Both the position numbers and the translations under genes were made by a program. 59,466 nt of DNA from a virus: IMG/VR virus record IMGVR_UViG_3300046744_000160, positions 1 through 59,466 of that record; one strand, given 5' to 3'. This document shows, piece by piece, positions 1 through 7,705 of the stretch (its first letter is position 1; every line of letters starts with the position of its first letter). Below the pieces are notes generated by a model that was given only the letters and a program-made list of their open reading frames with translations, did not search any database and was not told where the DNA came from.

Positions 1-169
1 TGGTAAAGTCTGCTTCAGTAACGGAGCCTGTTTCAATACTACTAACTGCGGTAGCTAGACCGATATAGATACTGTTACCGGGAGTCGCAAAACTCTCCGC
101 GTTATTCTTAAACAGAAACTGCAAGATCGCGTGTTCTGTATAATTGGTTGCTGCATTTGACGTTGCCAT
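1..169 (-). CDS. Small phage structural protein, N-terminal part, cut by the left edge
   Basis: The start codon lies at 169-167, six bases after an AGGAG ribosome site. The 56 residues visible begin MATSNAATNYTEHAIL and include a 'GNSIYIGLATAV' stretch. From memory, this opening is common in small tail-region or head-completion proteins of marine phages, but I assign no function. It is the last gene of the leftward head operon in this window and would continue past base 1. The right edge holds the end of another leftward gene, so the two could belong together if the genome is circular. Direct joining is out of frame, so they cannot be the same intact gene without missing bases. Confidence 0.75.
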   Translation of the reverse strand, partial: MATSNAATNYTEHAILQFLFKNNAESFATPGNSIYIGLATAVSSIETGSVTEADFT

Positions 170-179
170 TTTTTACTCC

Positions 180-827
180 TCAAGTACGGGGCCGTTCCGG
201 CAAACCCCTGCGATACGCATCGCTGTTTTCTCTGGCCTCTGCCAGATCCTTAATCCTACTCAAAGCTTCTTGAAACTGCTTTTCGTAGACAACCATTAAG
301 TCCTGCTCACCCTTCATGTAAGTATATGCCTCGACCAATGAGCCGTAAAGCATGGCATTAGGGGCGTTTTCGCTCAACCATGTTGTACCAGAATCAGACC
401 CGGCTGTTAGTGATGCGGGCCTGTAATAATAATGAAGCTCTACTGCGTAATTGGAATCGGGAGTAGGCGCTACTATGAAGTTATCAATATCAAAAAAAGC
501 ATAATATTTTGGCAACCCAGTGGTTGCAGGATTGGGGGTATACTCTTGTAAGTAATTTACGTCTTTTTGTAACAAAAAAGTTTTCACGCTACTGCTTGTA
601 ACGGAAAAAGAAAAAGATGCTAGATAGTCAGTGGGAACAGAAAGATACGGATCATTCTGACTTAACGTGCTTGTAGCGTTCTTGCGAAAAACCTCTAAAT
701 CAACAAGTTTAAATATGCGTTGCTCTGCGTTTTTAATAAACGTAGGCAAATTTGTAACAAACGAAGTTTCAGTGTTCTCCGTGTAATCCTGTATCGCTGT
801 TTTTAGTTCTGCAAAAGTGTAGCTCAT
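180..827 (-). CDS. Phage adaptor-like protein (P22 gp4-like head-tail connector)
   Basis: This 215-residue protein starts MSYTFAELKTAIQDYTENTE and has the pattern of podoviral adaptor proteins: an alpha-helical N-terminus with 'NAEQRIFKLVDLE', a central beta region with 'VPTDYLASFSF', and a helical C-terminus with 'YGSLVEAYTYMKGEQDL'. Adaptors of this kind bind below the portal and join it to the tail. The gene starts four bases before the 167-residue gene's stop region and follows a second adaptor-like gene at 1331-1999. Two adaptor-like proteins near each other suggest a layered connector. The family call rests on pattern recognition only. Confidence 0.65.
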   Translation of the reverse strand: MSYTFAELKTAIQDYTENTETSFVTNLPTFIKNAEQRIFKLVDLEVFRKNATSTLSQNDPYLSVPTDYLASFSFSVTSSSVKTFLLQKDVNYLQEYTPNPATTGLPKYYAFFDIDNFIVAPTPDSNYAVELHYYYRPASLTAGSDSGTTWLSENAPNAMLYGSLVEAYTYMKGEQDLMVVYEKQFQEALSRIKDLAEARENSDAYRRGLPERPRT

Positions 828-1331
828 TTAAGCCTCCACTGTGACGGGCCCGACAGTCGCATTTTTACCCCCGCCTCGTGTATTACCTGCTGTTGCCGTT
901 CCTGAGGCGGCTGAGAAAGTATATGTGTTCTCGTCAACCACGGTGATAGAATACCCCGAAGCCTGTTCCAAAGTTGATTTAGTAAAACCATCAAAACCGT
1001 TTGCATTACGAAATCTAACCGTATCGCCTGTTGCTCTTCCATGTGCCGTTTCTGTGACCGTAATAGTCGCAGAACTTTGGGCCCCAGATTTAAAACTATC
1101 AATGCCCAATAATTGTATCACCGCAGGTTCTTCTCTAGCGGGTCTCGCGTCTTTTAAAGCCTCAGGGTCGTTTGCTTTCCGAAAAGGCCCTAATTGTGGG
1201 TGTTTCGGGTCAAACTCATCTGGTCCTACTATAGCGCCCGTCCATTCTTTACGCATGTCACGATATCTATACCTCTGCCCGGACCTGTCTGAGATAAAAT
1301 AAGCGTTTTTTCCAGAGGCAAATCGAGACAT
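828..1331 (-). CDS. Structural protein with a beta-rich 'ITVT..HG..TGD.V.F' domain
   Basis: The 167-residue product has an N-terminal basic part, with 'RSGQRYRYRDMRKEWTG' and then 'VGPDEFDPKHPQLGP', followed from about residue 85 by a beta-rich domain 'ATITVTETAHGRATGDTVRF'. A similar domain occurs in the 625-residue tail protein at 46671-48548 ('AVITVTDASHGAVENDFVTF'). This type of N-terminal half is familiar from phage head-tail joining proteins. The start codon overlaps the stop of the upstream adaptor-like gene (TAATG type), so the two are probably translated together. Function in the virion is inferred. Confidence 0.6.
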   Translation of the reverse strand: MSRFASGKNAYFISDRSGQRYRYRDMRKEWTGAIVGPDEFDPKHPQLGPFRKANDPEALKDARPAREEPAVIQLLGIDSFKSGAQSSATITVTETAHGRATGDTVRFRNANGFDGFTKSTLEQASGYSITVVDENTYTFSAASGTATAGNTRGGGKNATVGPVTVEA

Positions 1332-1999
1332 TAGTTTACCCTTAGATATTGATATTGAGGAGTTACGTTGAAAGAAGACCTGTCTCTGTCTTCCGTCCGC
1401 GCTCTCTCAAATTCCTCTTCATACACTGCTTTAAGAAGTTGAATACGATCAGGAGCCCGTTTCATTGAAATGTAATAGGCTAAACCAGCAGCTAAACAAG
1501 GGTAAAACCTGAAAGGCATGTCCACTGTGTTAACAAGTGTGTCTGCATCATCCATGCGAACAAGAGCATCATAAATGATCGTGTCTGTAGCATTTTCGGG
1601 AGTTGTGTATAGTTTTAAGGACGGCGTTACTTGTCTATCTAAAAAGTATTGGCTGGGGCGTCCTTGAGTGGTTTTTGTTGGTATGGTGATATACCCGTCT
1701 CTGCTCAACCTAGTCATGGTAAGGTCAGAACCACTTCTCCTGCAAACAACGGAGAGAACATCAATTATATCCGCACCTAAATCATAGGCGTTTGTGCCTT
1801 GTGTCAAAGACAAAGTTCTTTGTTTTATAGTCCACTGGTTTAAACCACGATTGGCCCAATCAGCCAAAAGCAAGTTTAAAGAGCGTTTTGCGGTGCGGGC
1901 ATCGTATCCCGTCCGAAACTCTGTCCCGCACCGCTCAAAAGCTTCTTCGATGTAGTCATCGACTTGAAGCTCAAAGTTCTTTGACCCTGATACAGTCAT
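1331..1999 (-). CDS. Phage adaptor-like protein (second copy, P22 gp4-like)
   Basis: This 222-residue protein matches the gp4-like adaptor pattern better than its neighbour. It has an N-terminal helix with 'IEEAFERCGTEFRTGYDARTAKRSLNLLLADWANRGLNQWTI', then 'QGTNAYDLGADIIDVLSVV', a central 'GRPSQYFLDRQVTPSLKLYTTPE' and a helical end with 'CLAAGLAYYISMKRAPDR'. In P22 and related podoviruses such proteins fix the portal to the tail machine. Its ATG overlaps the stop of the small basic gene (TAATG). It sits two genes from the other adaptor-like gene at 180-827. Confidence 0.75.
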   Translation of the reverse strand: MTVSGSKNFELQVDDYIEEAFERCGTEFRTGYDARTAKRSLNLLLADWANRGLNQWTIKQRTLSLTQGTNAYDLGADIIDVLSVVCRRSGSDLTMTRLSRDGYITIPTKTTQGRPSQYFLDRQVTPSLKLYTTPENATDTIIYDALVRMDDADTLVNTVDMPFRFYPCLAAGLAYYISMKRAPDRIQLLKAVYEEEFERARTEDRDRSSFNVTPQYQYLRVN

Positions 2000-2196
2000 T
2001 ACTTCTTAACTTTTCCACCACGCTTCATGCGCTTCTTAGCCATTCCACCGCCACGCATCATTTTTGGAGCAGCTTTTTTAGCCATTCCACCGCCACGCAT
2101 CATTTTTGGAGAGGTTTTTTTCTTCGCAGCACCACCACGAGCCATGCGTTTTTTAGCCATTCCGCCGCCCATCATCTTCTTAGCTTTTTTCATCAT
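1999..2196 (-). CDS. Small very basic repeat protein
   Basis: I place the start at 2196 (MMKKAKKMMGGG), which follows an AGGAGG site 10 bases upstream and overlaps the previous gene by 17 bases. A longer reading from 2265 would lie inside the previous gene. The 65 residues are almost entirely Lys, Arg, Met, Gly and Ala, with the unit 'KMMRGGGMAKK' repeated. The composition suggests nucleic-acid binding, for example on packaged DNA. It is one of four small basic proteins encoded together between the capsid and adaptor genes. No enzyme motif is visible. Confidence 0.65.
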   Translation of the reverse strand: MMKKAKKMMGGGMAKKRMARGGAAKKKTSPKMMRGGGMAKKAAPKMMRGGGMAKKRMKRGGKVKK

Positions 2197-2755
2197 ATCC
2201 TTTAAGCCTCCTGTAAAGCTGTTGACGTTTTTCATAAGCCACGTCGTTACCATAATACTCTTCACAATCCTGATAGTACCCGTTTTGTCTCAAAACTTCG
2301 GAAGCTTCCTGCAATTTTGAAAGCCTTTGTAAAAAAATCATAGCATAAGAGGTATCTACAGTCGATATAAAGTCTTCGTCGTCTAAAAACTCGTTCTCGT
2401 CGTCCTCTGGATGAAACCCCATGAGAAACATATCGCGGTTAATAAAAAATCCCTCCGCAATTGCATCATTCATTTTATTTAAAAAATCGTCCAATTCGTC
2501 CAAAGGTAGGGGACGAAAATCAATTATAACCACAACGTCTTTTGTATCATCCCATTGTGATATAAGCTTGTATAAATGTTGCCAATCAGCGTCATATTTG
2601 AAAGTTATGCCTACGCGATCTTCAGACCATGCTTTTTTGGCAAAAGGACAGGCGGGCAAACCGTTATAATTAGGGTTTGCGATCTCTAAAGCTTGCGCGG
2701 ACCATTCGCGTGTCTCAGAAATTATCTGTTGTTCTAGCTGAAAATCAGGAAGCAT
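2180..2755 (-). CDS. Conserved phage protein of unknown function ('PACPFAKKAW' type)
   Basis: The 191-residue acidic protein has near its N-terminus the stretch 'NPNYNGLPACPFAKKAW', which I recognise as recurring in uncharacterised proteins of marine viruses. A central alpha/beta part includes 'VVVIIDFRPLPLDELDDFLNKMN', followed by an acidic 'HPEDDENEFLDDEDF' segment. I cannot name a reaction. It lies inside a run of structural genes, between the small basic protein genes, and its 3' end overlaps the following gene by 17 bases. Confidence 0.6.
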   Translation of the reverse strand: MLPDFQLEQQIISETREWSAQALEIANPNYNGLPACPFAKKAWSEDRVGITFKYDADWQHLYKLISQWDDTKDVVVIIDFRPLPLDELDDFLNKMNDAIAEGFFINRDMFLMGFHPEDDENEFLDDEDFISTVDTSYAMIFLQRLSKLQEASEVLRQNGYYQDCEEYYGNDVAYEKRQQLYRRLKGYDEKS

Positions 2756-2770
2756 AACTTACCTCTATGC

Positions 2771-3151
2771 CTACGAAACAGACCCTTTTGTAACCTTACG
2801 CCTGTTTGGCAATACTTTGCCGCAACCTCTGGCTACCGTCGCCCCCGTAGAAACCTTGCCTTTGTAAGGCCGTTTTGCCTTTGTTGTTGGCACTGCAACA
2901 CCGCCCTTTTCCATTTTTCGGACCTTTGCTGCTGGAGTGTTTGATACAACAGTTTTGCCCTTCGCTCCCTCTCTTTTTTTCTTACGAGCGGTAGAAGCTC
3001 TTTGGCTTTTTGAAAGGCTGTTTGCCTTACTTCGTGGTAAACAACGATCAGGGTTCTTCTTATCTTTTGAAGTGCCGCATTTACCTTTGATGTTACCTGA
3101 ACTATCAATTCGCACCCAATCTTGATTAACCCAATCCTTTAACGCCCCCAT
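2771..3151 (-). CDS. Small basic protein, DUF5872-like
   Basis: The 126-residue protein opens 'MGALKDWVNQDWVRIDSSGN', followed by 'KCGTSKDKKNPDRCLPRSKANSLSKSQR'. This W-x(4)-W-V-[DR]-I, then CG and C-L-P order fits what I know of DUF5872 proteins in marine phages. The rest is rich in Lys, Arg, Thr and Ala and looks disordered and basic, ending 'RRKVTKGSVS'. The family has no settled function. Grouping with three other basic proteins beside the capsid gene suggests a role with DNA in the head, which is inference. Confidence 0.65.
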   Translation of the reverse strand: MGALKDWVNQDWVRIDSSGNIKGKCGTSKDKKNPDRCLPRSKANSLSKSQRASTARKKKREGAKGKTVVSNTPAAKVRKMEKGGVAVPTTKAKRPYKGKVSTGATVARGCGKVLPNRRKVTKGSVS

Positions 3152-3153
3152 GA

Positions 3154-3417
3154 TCAGGCTCTTTTACTTTTCTTTTTTGATCCTTTAGCGTAATTTGGAT
3201 CTTTACAATATTTCGATGCAGCCATGTTAGCGTAAGCCGAAGGATATGTATCGAAAGTCCTTTTAGCCCATGCTTTACCTGCGGGGCATATCTTACTACC
3301 TTTACTCTTTGAACTAGCCCTGCCCCCCTTACGCATGTAAGTAACTTCTGTGTTTTTTGGTTTCGGCCCGGTTCTTACACGAGAACTGGTTGTTTTAGGT
3401 AGGTTAGATCTCATCAT
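3154..3417 (-). CDS. Small basic protein with 'CPAGKAWAKRTFDTYPSAYANM' motif
   Basis: I choose the ATG at 3417, which makes an ATGA overlap with the 52-residue membrane protein gene upstream. A longer GTG reading would start inside that gene. The 87-residue product is Lys/Ser rich and carries 'KICPAGKAWAKRTFDTYPSAYANM' (residues about 50-72), then 'ASKYCKDPNYAKG'. This C-P-x-G-K-A-x-A-K-R-x-F-x(2)-Y-P-S-A-Y-A motif recurs in short phage proteins related to DUF5872. Function is unknown. Confidence 0.65.
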   Translation of the reverse strand: MMRSNLPKTTSSRVRTGPKPKNTEVTYMRKGGRASSKSKGSKICPAGKAWAKRTFDTYPSAYANMAASKYCKDPNYAKGSKKKSKRA

Positions 3418-3572
3418 ATTAAATGCTCCAATCCCGCGGCTAAGATAATCAAAACCGCAATACCCCACAAACGGTTATCCAAAGATTTTAACTTGTCTTG
3501 GATTTCCGCATAACGCTTGTCACAAGAGGCCTCATGCTTCTCAAGCTGTCTTAAAACTTCTTCGGGCGTCAT
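3414..3572 (-). CDS. 52-residue coiled-coil protein with one C-terminal membrane segment
   Basis: Read by hand: the frame starts with an ATG at 3572, overlapping the stop of the gene before it (TAATG), and ends with a TGA that overlaps the ATG of the gene after it (ATGA). The product begins MTPEEVLRQLEKHEASCDKR, continues as a charged helix to about residue 35, and ends in a hydrophobic stretch 'LWGIAVLIILAAGLEHLI'. The arrangement resembles XhlA-type small membrane proteins that assist phage lysis, but it could equally be a membrane-anchored accessory. The tight overlaps on both sides are the main reason to call it real. Confidence 0.7.
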   Translation of the reverse strand: MTPEEVLRQLEKHEASCDKRYAEIQDKLKSLDNRLWGIAVLIILAAGLEHLI

Positions 3573-3862
3573 TAACATTTCCATCTTTTTCTAGCCTGAC
3601 GTAAACGACTATTTGGGTTTTTAGCCGCTTTAGGAAACTTCTTCATCTGACCCGCAGATCTAGCGCAAAAAGATTTACGCCGTTTTGCAGCAGCGCTACC
3701 CTTTTTTACTTTACCTGTGACTGCGGTTTTTAACTTAGAACCGGGATTTGCACGTCTATATGCCGCAACCCCAGCTTTAGTCATTCCCGCCCCAGATTTA
3801 GTGGGGCGGAAGTTCTTTTTGTTTCTGGCGGGCATTTTATCGTCACGTTTTTTAGTCGCCAT
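3572..3862 (-). CDS. Small basic protein, DUF6321-like
   Basis: The 96-residue protein contains 'SGAGMTKAGVAAYRRANPGSKL', then 'AKRRKSFCARSAGQMKKFPKA', and ends 'NSRLRQARKRWKC'. This order (G-[LM]-T-K-x-G-x-A-x-Y-R-R, K-R-R-K-S-F-C-A-R and C-terminal R-W-x-C) is the pattern I associate with DUF6321 of marine phages and large DNA viruses. About a third of the residues are Lys or Arg. Its function is not known; the charge and the position one step from the capsid gene point to DNA or virion binding. Confidence 0.7.
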   Translation of the reverse strand: MATKKRDDKMPARNKKNFRPTKSGAGMTKAGVAAYRRANPGSKLKTAVTGKVKKGSAAAKRRKSFCARSAGQMKKFPKAAKNPNSRLRQARKRWKC

Positions 3863-3872
3863 TTAAAAGCCC

Positions 3873-4145
3873 TTAGTTAAAAAACACCGTTACCGCAGTT
3901 ATGTTTGTCAATGTTCCAACAAAAATGTCGCTTACGCGAATACCCTCTGCGGGGATGTTAACAGAGTGTGTCGTTGATTCGTTGAAATCAAGGTCAAGAA
4001 CAGTAGCGCCTCCAGTACCATCTGTAATGGTAAGACGTGGTGTGCCCGACGTTGTTTTCAACTGGATCTGACGTATACGAGCAGGGCCCACACCAAGTGA
4101 GCCCGTCCCCGTAATACGTTTGGATCTTACGTCTGAATCAGCCAT
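3873..4145 (-). CDS. Small beta-rich structural protein
   Basis: The 90-residue protein is rich in Thr, Gly, Val and Ile with alternating hydrophobic residues, as in 'RIRQIQLKTTSGTPRLTITDGTGGATVLDL', and ends 'TNITAVTVFFN'. This looks like a single beta-sandwich. It follows the 153-residue gene after 12 bases and precedes the basic-protein cluster. A capsid decoration or head-surface role is possible but not shown. Confidence 0.5.
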   Translation of the reverse strand: MADSDVRSKRITGTGSLGVGPARIRQIQLKTTSGTPRLTITDGTGGATVLDLDFNESTTHSVNIPAEGIRVSDIFVGTLTNITAVTVFFN

Positions 4146-4157
4146 AAAGGCCTCCTA

Positions 4158-4619
4158 CTATGCGAGGTTGTTATTCTGCTGATACAGGATTGTTACACGA
4201 ACCTCACCCGCATTTGTTGCGGCAGAAGCTGTGACAGTCAAACGAATATCCGCTGTTCCCGTATCTTCCCAAGCCAACGCTCCACCAGATTGAGTAGTTG
4301 GATATTTGCGACCCGCAGTCGTTCCGATAGCGAAGGTGTTAACAAGCGTAGCTGCCCCACCAACCGTATCACCAACACTAAGATTGGTTGCGGTGTTAGC
4401 TGCTGTAATAACATCAATCACACAATCAATAATTTGAGAGTTTGCGGGAATAACGACATTAGTAACTTCCGCTGCAACGGCTCCGCCGGAAAGATCTACT
4501 GAAAAAGTCTGAGCCATTACAACTTGACCGACATTGGAAATGTCAGAGCCAAGAGTTGTGCCTGTCGTGTTCTTAATTGTTCCGGCCTTAATTGGACCCG
4601 AAAAAGTGGTAGTAGCCAT
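4158..4619 (-). CDS. Beta-rich structural protein after the capsid gene
   Basis: The 153-residue protein begins MATTTFSGPIKAGTIKNTTG, an opening often seen in marine-phage virion proteins. It continues with beta-rich text such as 'VVIPANSQIIDCVIDVITAANTATNLSVGD', ending 'RVTILYQQNNNLA'. It is the first gene after the terminator that follows the major capsid protein, so it may have its own promoter in the 118 bases before it. A decoration or stabilising role is possible. I cannot identify the family. Confidence 0.55.
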   Translation of the reverse strand: MATTTFSGPIKAGTIKNTTGTTLGSDISNVGQVVMAQTFSVDLSGGAVAAEVTNVVIPANSQIIDCVIDVITAANTATNLSVGDTVGGAATLVNTFAIGTTAGRKYPTTQSGGALAWEDTGTADIRLTVTASAATNAGEVRVTILYQQNNNLA

Positions 4620-4686
4620 GTACGTCTCCTGTCGTGGCTAGTGTCAAACGCCCATTGCGTTTGTCAGGGATAAAAAATCATACAAC

Positions 4687-4715
4687 AAAAAAGGGCGGCT
4701 GTGAAGCCGCCCTTT
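4687..4715 (-). terminator. Rho-independent terminator after the major capsid gene
   Basis: Read leftward, an 11-bp perfect stem (AAAGGGCGGCT type arms, 4690-4700 with 4705-4715) with a four-base loop is followed by a run of T. It lies 22 bases after the capsid stop codon. Placing a terminator here would let the capsid gene be made in excess over the genes downstream. Confidence 0.85.
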
Positions 4716-4737
4716 AACCCCTTTGGAGAAGAGGACT

Positions 4738-5643
4738 TTACGCGCCGGGTGTTCCGAACACTGAACGCCAATCTGAGACGCCGAAGCTGTAACGCTCACG
4801 GGCCTTAAACCGCATGTTTCCGGTGTCAAAGTCACCTTCCATAGCAGTTTTGATTGGTGAGCGGTTAAACATCTTGAAACCGTTAGGTGCGTCAGTCTTG
4901 ATGAAAAACGCATCTGTATCAGTCAAGAAGTGGTTAACCACCGCGCCGTCAGGGATCATACCCATTGACCGCATGGCATTCGTGTCATTGTCAGCAGTAC
5001 CGGGACGAAGGTTAGAGTTCATTACCCGCTCTGCAATAAACTGAAGTTCTTTTGGAATAATCAGTTTCATGCCGCGAATAGCAACTTTAAGCCCACGCTC
5101 ATCAGTGATGCCTGCAATGTCAATCAACATCTGCTCCAGAGAAGTCTCATTGAGATCTGCTGCTGTAGCAAGAATGTTTGTCTGATTGCCCGACAGTGAA
5201 GGGTGTGCGTTTGAACAAAGAGCCACACCATCGCCAATGGGAGAACCAGCAGCAAAGGCGTTGTTCAGAACAGCCGCAGCTTTGATTTGCTTTGTCTGTG
5301 CCATTGAACGAGCAAGGGCCTTTGTGTAACGAGACGCAAGACGGTCGTACAGGTTATCTTCAATCGCTTCTTCCGTGATTGAAAATGCCAGTGCAATCGT
5401 CTCATGTGTATAACGAGCCGTGTAGGTCTCTTGAGCATCGTCAAAGTTGATGGCAGTGCCTTCGCCTTTAACAGGTGCCGTTGAGAAGCCCCCCAGCATC
5501 ACTTCCTCTTCAAAGGCTCTGTCCGAAGACTCCTCTTCAAAGATTTCAGCGTGTTCGTTCTCGTAGCGATTGTATTCCAGACCAAACAGAGCGTTTAGGC
5601 CGGGTTCTAGCTCTTTTGCTAGTTGTGCGCGAGAAATAGCCAT
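4738..5643 (-). CDS. Major capsid protein (Mu gpT-like, HK97 fold expected)
   Basis: The 301-residue protein begins MAISRAQLAKELEPGLNALFG and contains 'YTARYTHETIALAFSITEEAIEDNLYDRL', 'LARSMAQTKQIKAAAVLNNAF', 'LCSNAHPSL' and 'GLKVAIRGMKLIIPKELQFIAERVMNS'. This is the order seen in Mu gpT-like major head subunits: a coiled N-arm, the 'T.E...DNLY' spine helix, then the P-loop and A-domain with 'LIIPKELQF'. It forms the shell. The scaffold-like, GroES-like and portal genes lie upstream in the same operon, and a strong terminator follows. Confidence 0.9.
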   Translation of the reverse strand: MAISRAQLAKELEPGLNALFGLEYNRYENEHAEIFEEESSDRAFEEEVMLGGFSTAPVKGEGTAINFDDAQETYTARYTHETIALAFSITEEAIEDNLYDRLASRYTKALARSMAQTKQIKAAAVLNNAFAAGSPIGDGVALCSNAHPSLSGNQTNILATAADLNETSLEQMLIDIAGITDERGLKVAIRGMKLIIPKELQFIAERVMNSNLRPGTADNDTNAMRSMGMIPDGAVVNHFLTDTDAFFIKTDAPNGFKMFNRSPIKTAMEGDFDTGNMRFKARERYSFGVSDWRSVFGTPGA

Positions 5644-5660
5644 TGTCTAATTCTCCCTTC

Positions 5661-6308
5661 CTATATGCCTGTTGACAACGACGTTGTCTGTGACGCAGAA
5701 GCTGCCACAGGCGCGTTGTGGTGGAAATTAAACCGAACTACAAAATTTACCCCCGCTGATGCGAAATCAAGGTTTGCTTCATCTGTACTCAGATTAACAA
5801 TACGCATGAAAAGCGTGGCTGTGGTAGCCGCGGTTGAAATATCTAGTTGGGCAGTGGAACGACCAGTAGCGGTTGACCCTGACGTAGCTGACGCAAGCGA
5901 ACAGTTAGTAAAAAGATCAGCCAATGCTGTCGCACGGTTTGTGCAAGTTGTGTCCGCAGAAACCATAAACAATTGATTAGGGTTGTCTGCCACAAAAGCT
6001 TTCACTGGAAAGTTCGTATCAACGCTGACGTTGTTTGAACCGGGCCAGTAGTTTTTGAAGACAGTCTTCTTAGAAGTGCTGTCTACATATTCAACGCCCA
6101 TAAGGACTCCAAGGGCTGGAACCGTACCACCGTTTGCATTGCCAACAATGTCAATTACGCCCGCAGCAAGCGGGATAACTGGTGAATGCTGATAAATAGC
6201 ATTCGTATTGTCATTGGCAATCTCATATTGAGTCACACCAGTAGTGTTCGCTCCAGCACCATTTAGTCCGATTGGACGCAGACCAAAAGAAGTATCTTGG
6301 TTTGCCAT
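5661..6308 (-). CDS. Capsid-associated structural protein (possible decoration protein)
   Basis: The 215-residue protein begins MANQDTSFGLRPIGLNGAGAN, contains 'QYEIANDNTNAIYQHSPVIPLAAG' and 'VLMGVEYVDSTSKKTVFKNYWPG', and ends with a loosely structured Ser/Thr tail. I know this 'FGLRPIG...Y.I....AIY.GD.V' pattern from phage proteins encoded directly before the major capsid gene. They are often annotated only as structural. It probably sits on or in the head shell. The gene ends 17 bases before the capsid start. Confidence 0.6.
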   Translation of the reverse strand: MANQDTSFGLRPIGLNGAGANTTGVTQYEIANDNTNAIYQHSPVIPLAAGVIDIVGNANGGTVPALGVLMGVEYVDSTSKKTVFKNYWPGSNNVSVDTNFPVKAFVADNPNQLFMVSADTTCTNRATALADLFTNCSLASATSGSTATGRSTAQLDISTAATTATLFMRIVNLSTDEANLDFASAGVNFVVRFNFHHNAPVAASASQTTSLSTGI

Positions 6309-6327
6309 TTTCTACTCCAATCAGGCC

Positions 6328-6813
6328 CTAGTTTTTAGGGCCACCAAAGGTTACACGCGATTGACGATCAGGTTTACTAATCGTCATGGTAGAGTGAGAA
6401 TTTTCTCTCATCATATCGTGATCCACGGCTTCCATCTGATCAGCATTCCTACCATCAAAGTAGGCTTTCCTTTCAGCAACCGTTTCCAACGGAATACGAG
6501 CGAGAACTAATCCGCCAACTCCAAACACACCAGCATATTTACCTGAATCAATGACGGGAGCCTCAAAATCCGGGTACTCATCTTGGCGAACCAGTTCGTA
6601 TCCTTCGCGTAGACGAGCAGAAATGTTTTTCTGATCATCAAATCCACGAACTTCGGATCTAATCCAACGATGCTTGTACCCGTCGGGCGCAGGTGGTGCG
6701 TCTAGCATAGACGGGGGAGCCCAAGGCTTACGCCTCGTCTCTTTCTCCCTTGTCTTACTAGCACGGGAGCTACGATCAATACCGTCAGTTTTTGTGATTT
6801 CAAACTCAGACAT
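6328..6813 (-). CDS. Conserved phage protein of unknown function in the head operon
   Basis: Start taken at the ATG 6813 (MSEFEITKTDGID), eight bases after an AAGGAG site. The 161-residue product has a basic, proline-rich N-terminus ('RRKPWAPPSMLDAPPAPDGYKHRWIR') followed by 'GFDDQKNISARLREGYELVRQDEYP' and 'VFGVGGLVLARIPLETVAERKAYFDGR'. The 'G[YF].HRWIR' and 'R.GYE.V' pattern is common in marine phages between scaffold and capsid genes. Its job in assembly is not known to me. Confidence 0.6.
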   Translation of the reverse strand: MSEFEITKTDGIDRSSRASKTREKETRRKPWAPPSMLDAPPAPDGYKHRWIRSEVRGFDDQKNISARLREGYELVRQDEYPDFEAPVIDSGKYAGVFGVGGLVLARIPLETVAERKAYFDGRNADQMEAVDHDMMRENSHSTMTISKPDRQSRVTFGGPKN

Positions 6814-6818
6814 CAATC

Positions 6819-7697
6819 TTACTCCTTAACGTACTTAGCATATTCCTCAAGAGGCACACCAAGTTTCTTGGCAATTGCAACTTGAGAAGCGGTCAATTTG
6901 ACCTTGCGAGGTCCAGATGCTTTAGCGGTTCTAGATGCGGAAGCTACCGTCTGAACTGGTCGGGAGCTTCTCTGACCGGGCTTTTCAAGCTTATGTGCAA
7001 ATTCCTCTGCAATACGCCTGTCAAGCTCATTATAGTAGTCATCCGACGCCGGGTCAAACCCTTCGTCTTCAATTAGTTGTTTATGTATCCCAAAAGCCGC
7101 ATAAGTCATGGTTTGATCCTTGCCAAACCACTCATTACGGTCTGCCCAATCTTCGGCTTTGGGGTCAGGCCTTTGTGGGGGAGCTTCCGGCGCAGCCTGT
7201 TGCGCTGGAACCTCTGCATCGGTCTCTTCTTTGACCCTAGATTGCGCTTGAAGGGCTCTTTCCCTTGCTAAAGTTAAAGACGCAAGTTGTTGTTGAGCCT
7301 CAACCGCAGCATCCGTGTCTCCAATTGACATGGCTTGCCGAAGACTGTTTTTAGCAGCCTCTAGTTCACTCTCAACCCTGCCTGAATATTCCTGAACATA
7401 ACCTTGGTCAAGTTTACTCAGCCTAGCTTTTAACTCTTCAGATTCTCTTTTGACCGATTCCGCATATTTCAATGCGTCCTGCTCTCGACGCTCTGCCTCC
7501 CGGCGAAGCTTTGTCAAACGGTCTATTCGATCCTTAGACGTGGGTTTACGCTCTTTTTGAGGTTCTTCTGGTTCAGCTTCAGCTATCGCCTCAACACCCT
7601 CTGACTCTACCTCAATCTCAACGCTTTCTACCCTATCTTCTTCAGTTAAGTCTTCGGTCTCTTGGACCTCTTCTTTTTCTTTTACTGCGTTTTCCAT
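6819..7697 (-). CDS. Scaffolding-like protein
   Basis: Start taken at the ATG 7697, six bases after a GAGGG site. The 292-residue protein is highly acidic for about 40 residues ('TEDLTEEDRVESVEIEVES'). It then forms a long coiled coil ('RIDRLTKLRREAERREQDALKYAESVKRESEELKARL') and ends with a Lys/Ser-rich helix. Acidic, coiled-coil proteins encoded between the portal and capsid genes are typical head scaffolds, which guide shell assembly and then leave. There is no protease gene nearby that I can recognise. Confidence 0.7.
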   Translation of the reverse strand: MENAVKEKEEVQETEDLTEEDRVESVEIEVESEGVEAIAEAEPEEPQKERKPTSKDRIDRLTKLRREAERREQDALKYAESVKRESEELKARLSKLDQGYVQEYSGRVESELEAAKNSLRQAMSIGDTDAAVEAQQQLASLTLARERALQAQSRVKEETDAEVPAQQAAPEAPPQRPDPKAEDWADRNEWFGKDQTMTYAAFGIHKQLIEDEGFDPASDDYYNELDRRIAEEFAHKLEKPGQRSSRPVQTVASASRTAKASGPRKVKLTASQVAIAKKLGVPLEEYAKYVKE

Positions 7698-7705
7698 AAT
7701 TGCCC

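Noticed and set aside
841-1302. Long rightward frame opposite the 167-residue gene
   Set aside because: It is a shadow of the leftward structural gene, has no ribosome site and runs against the operon.
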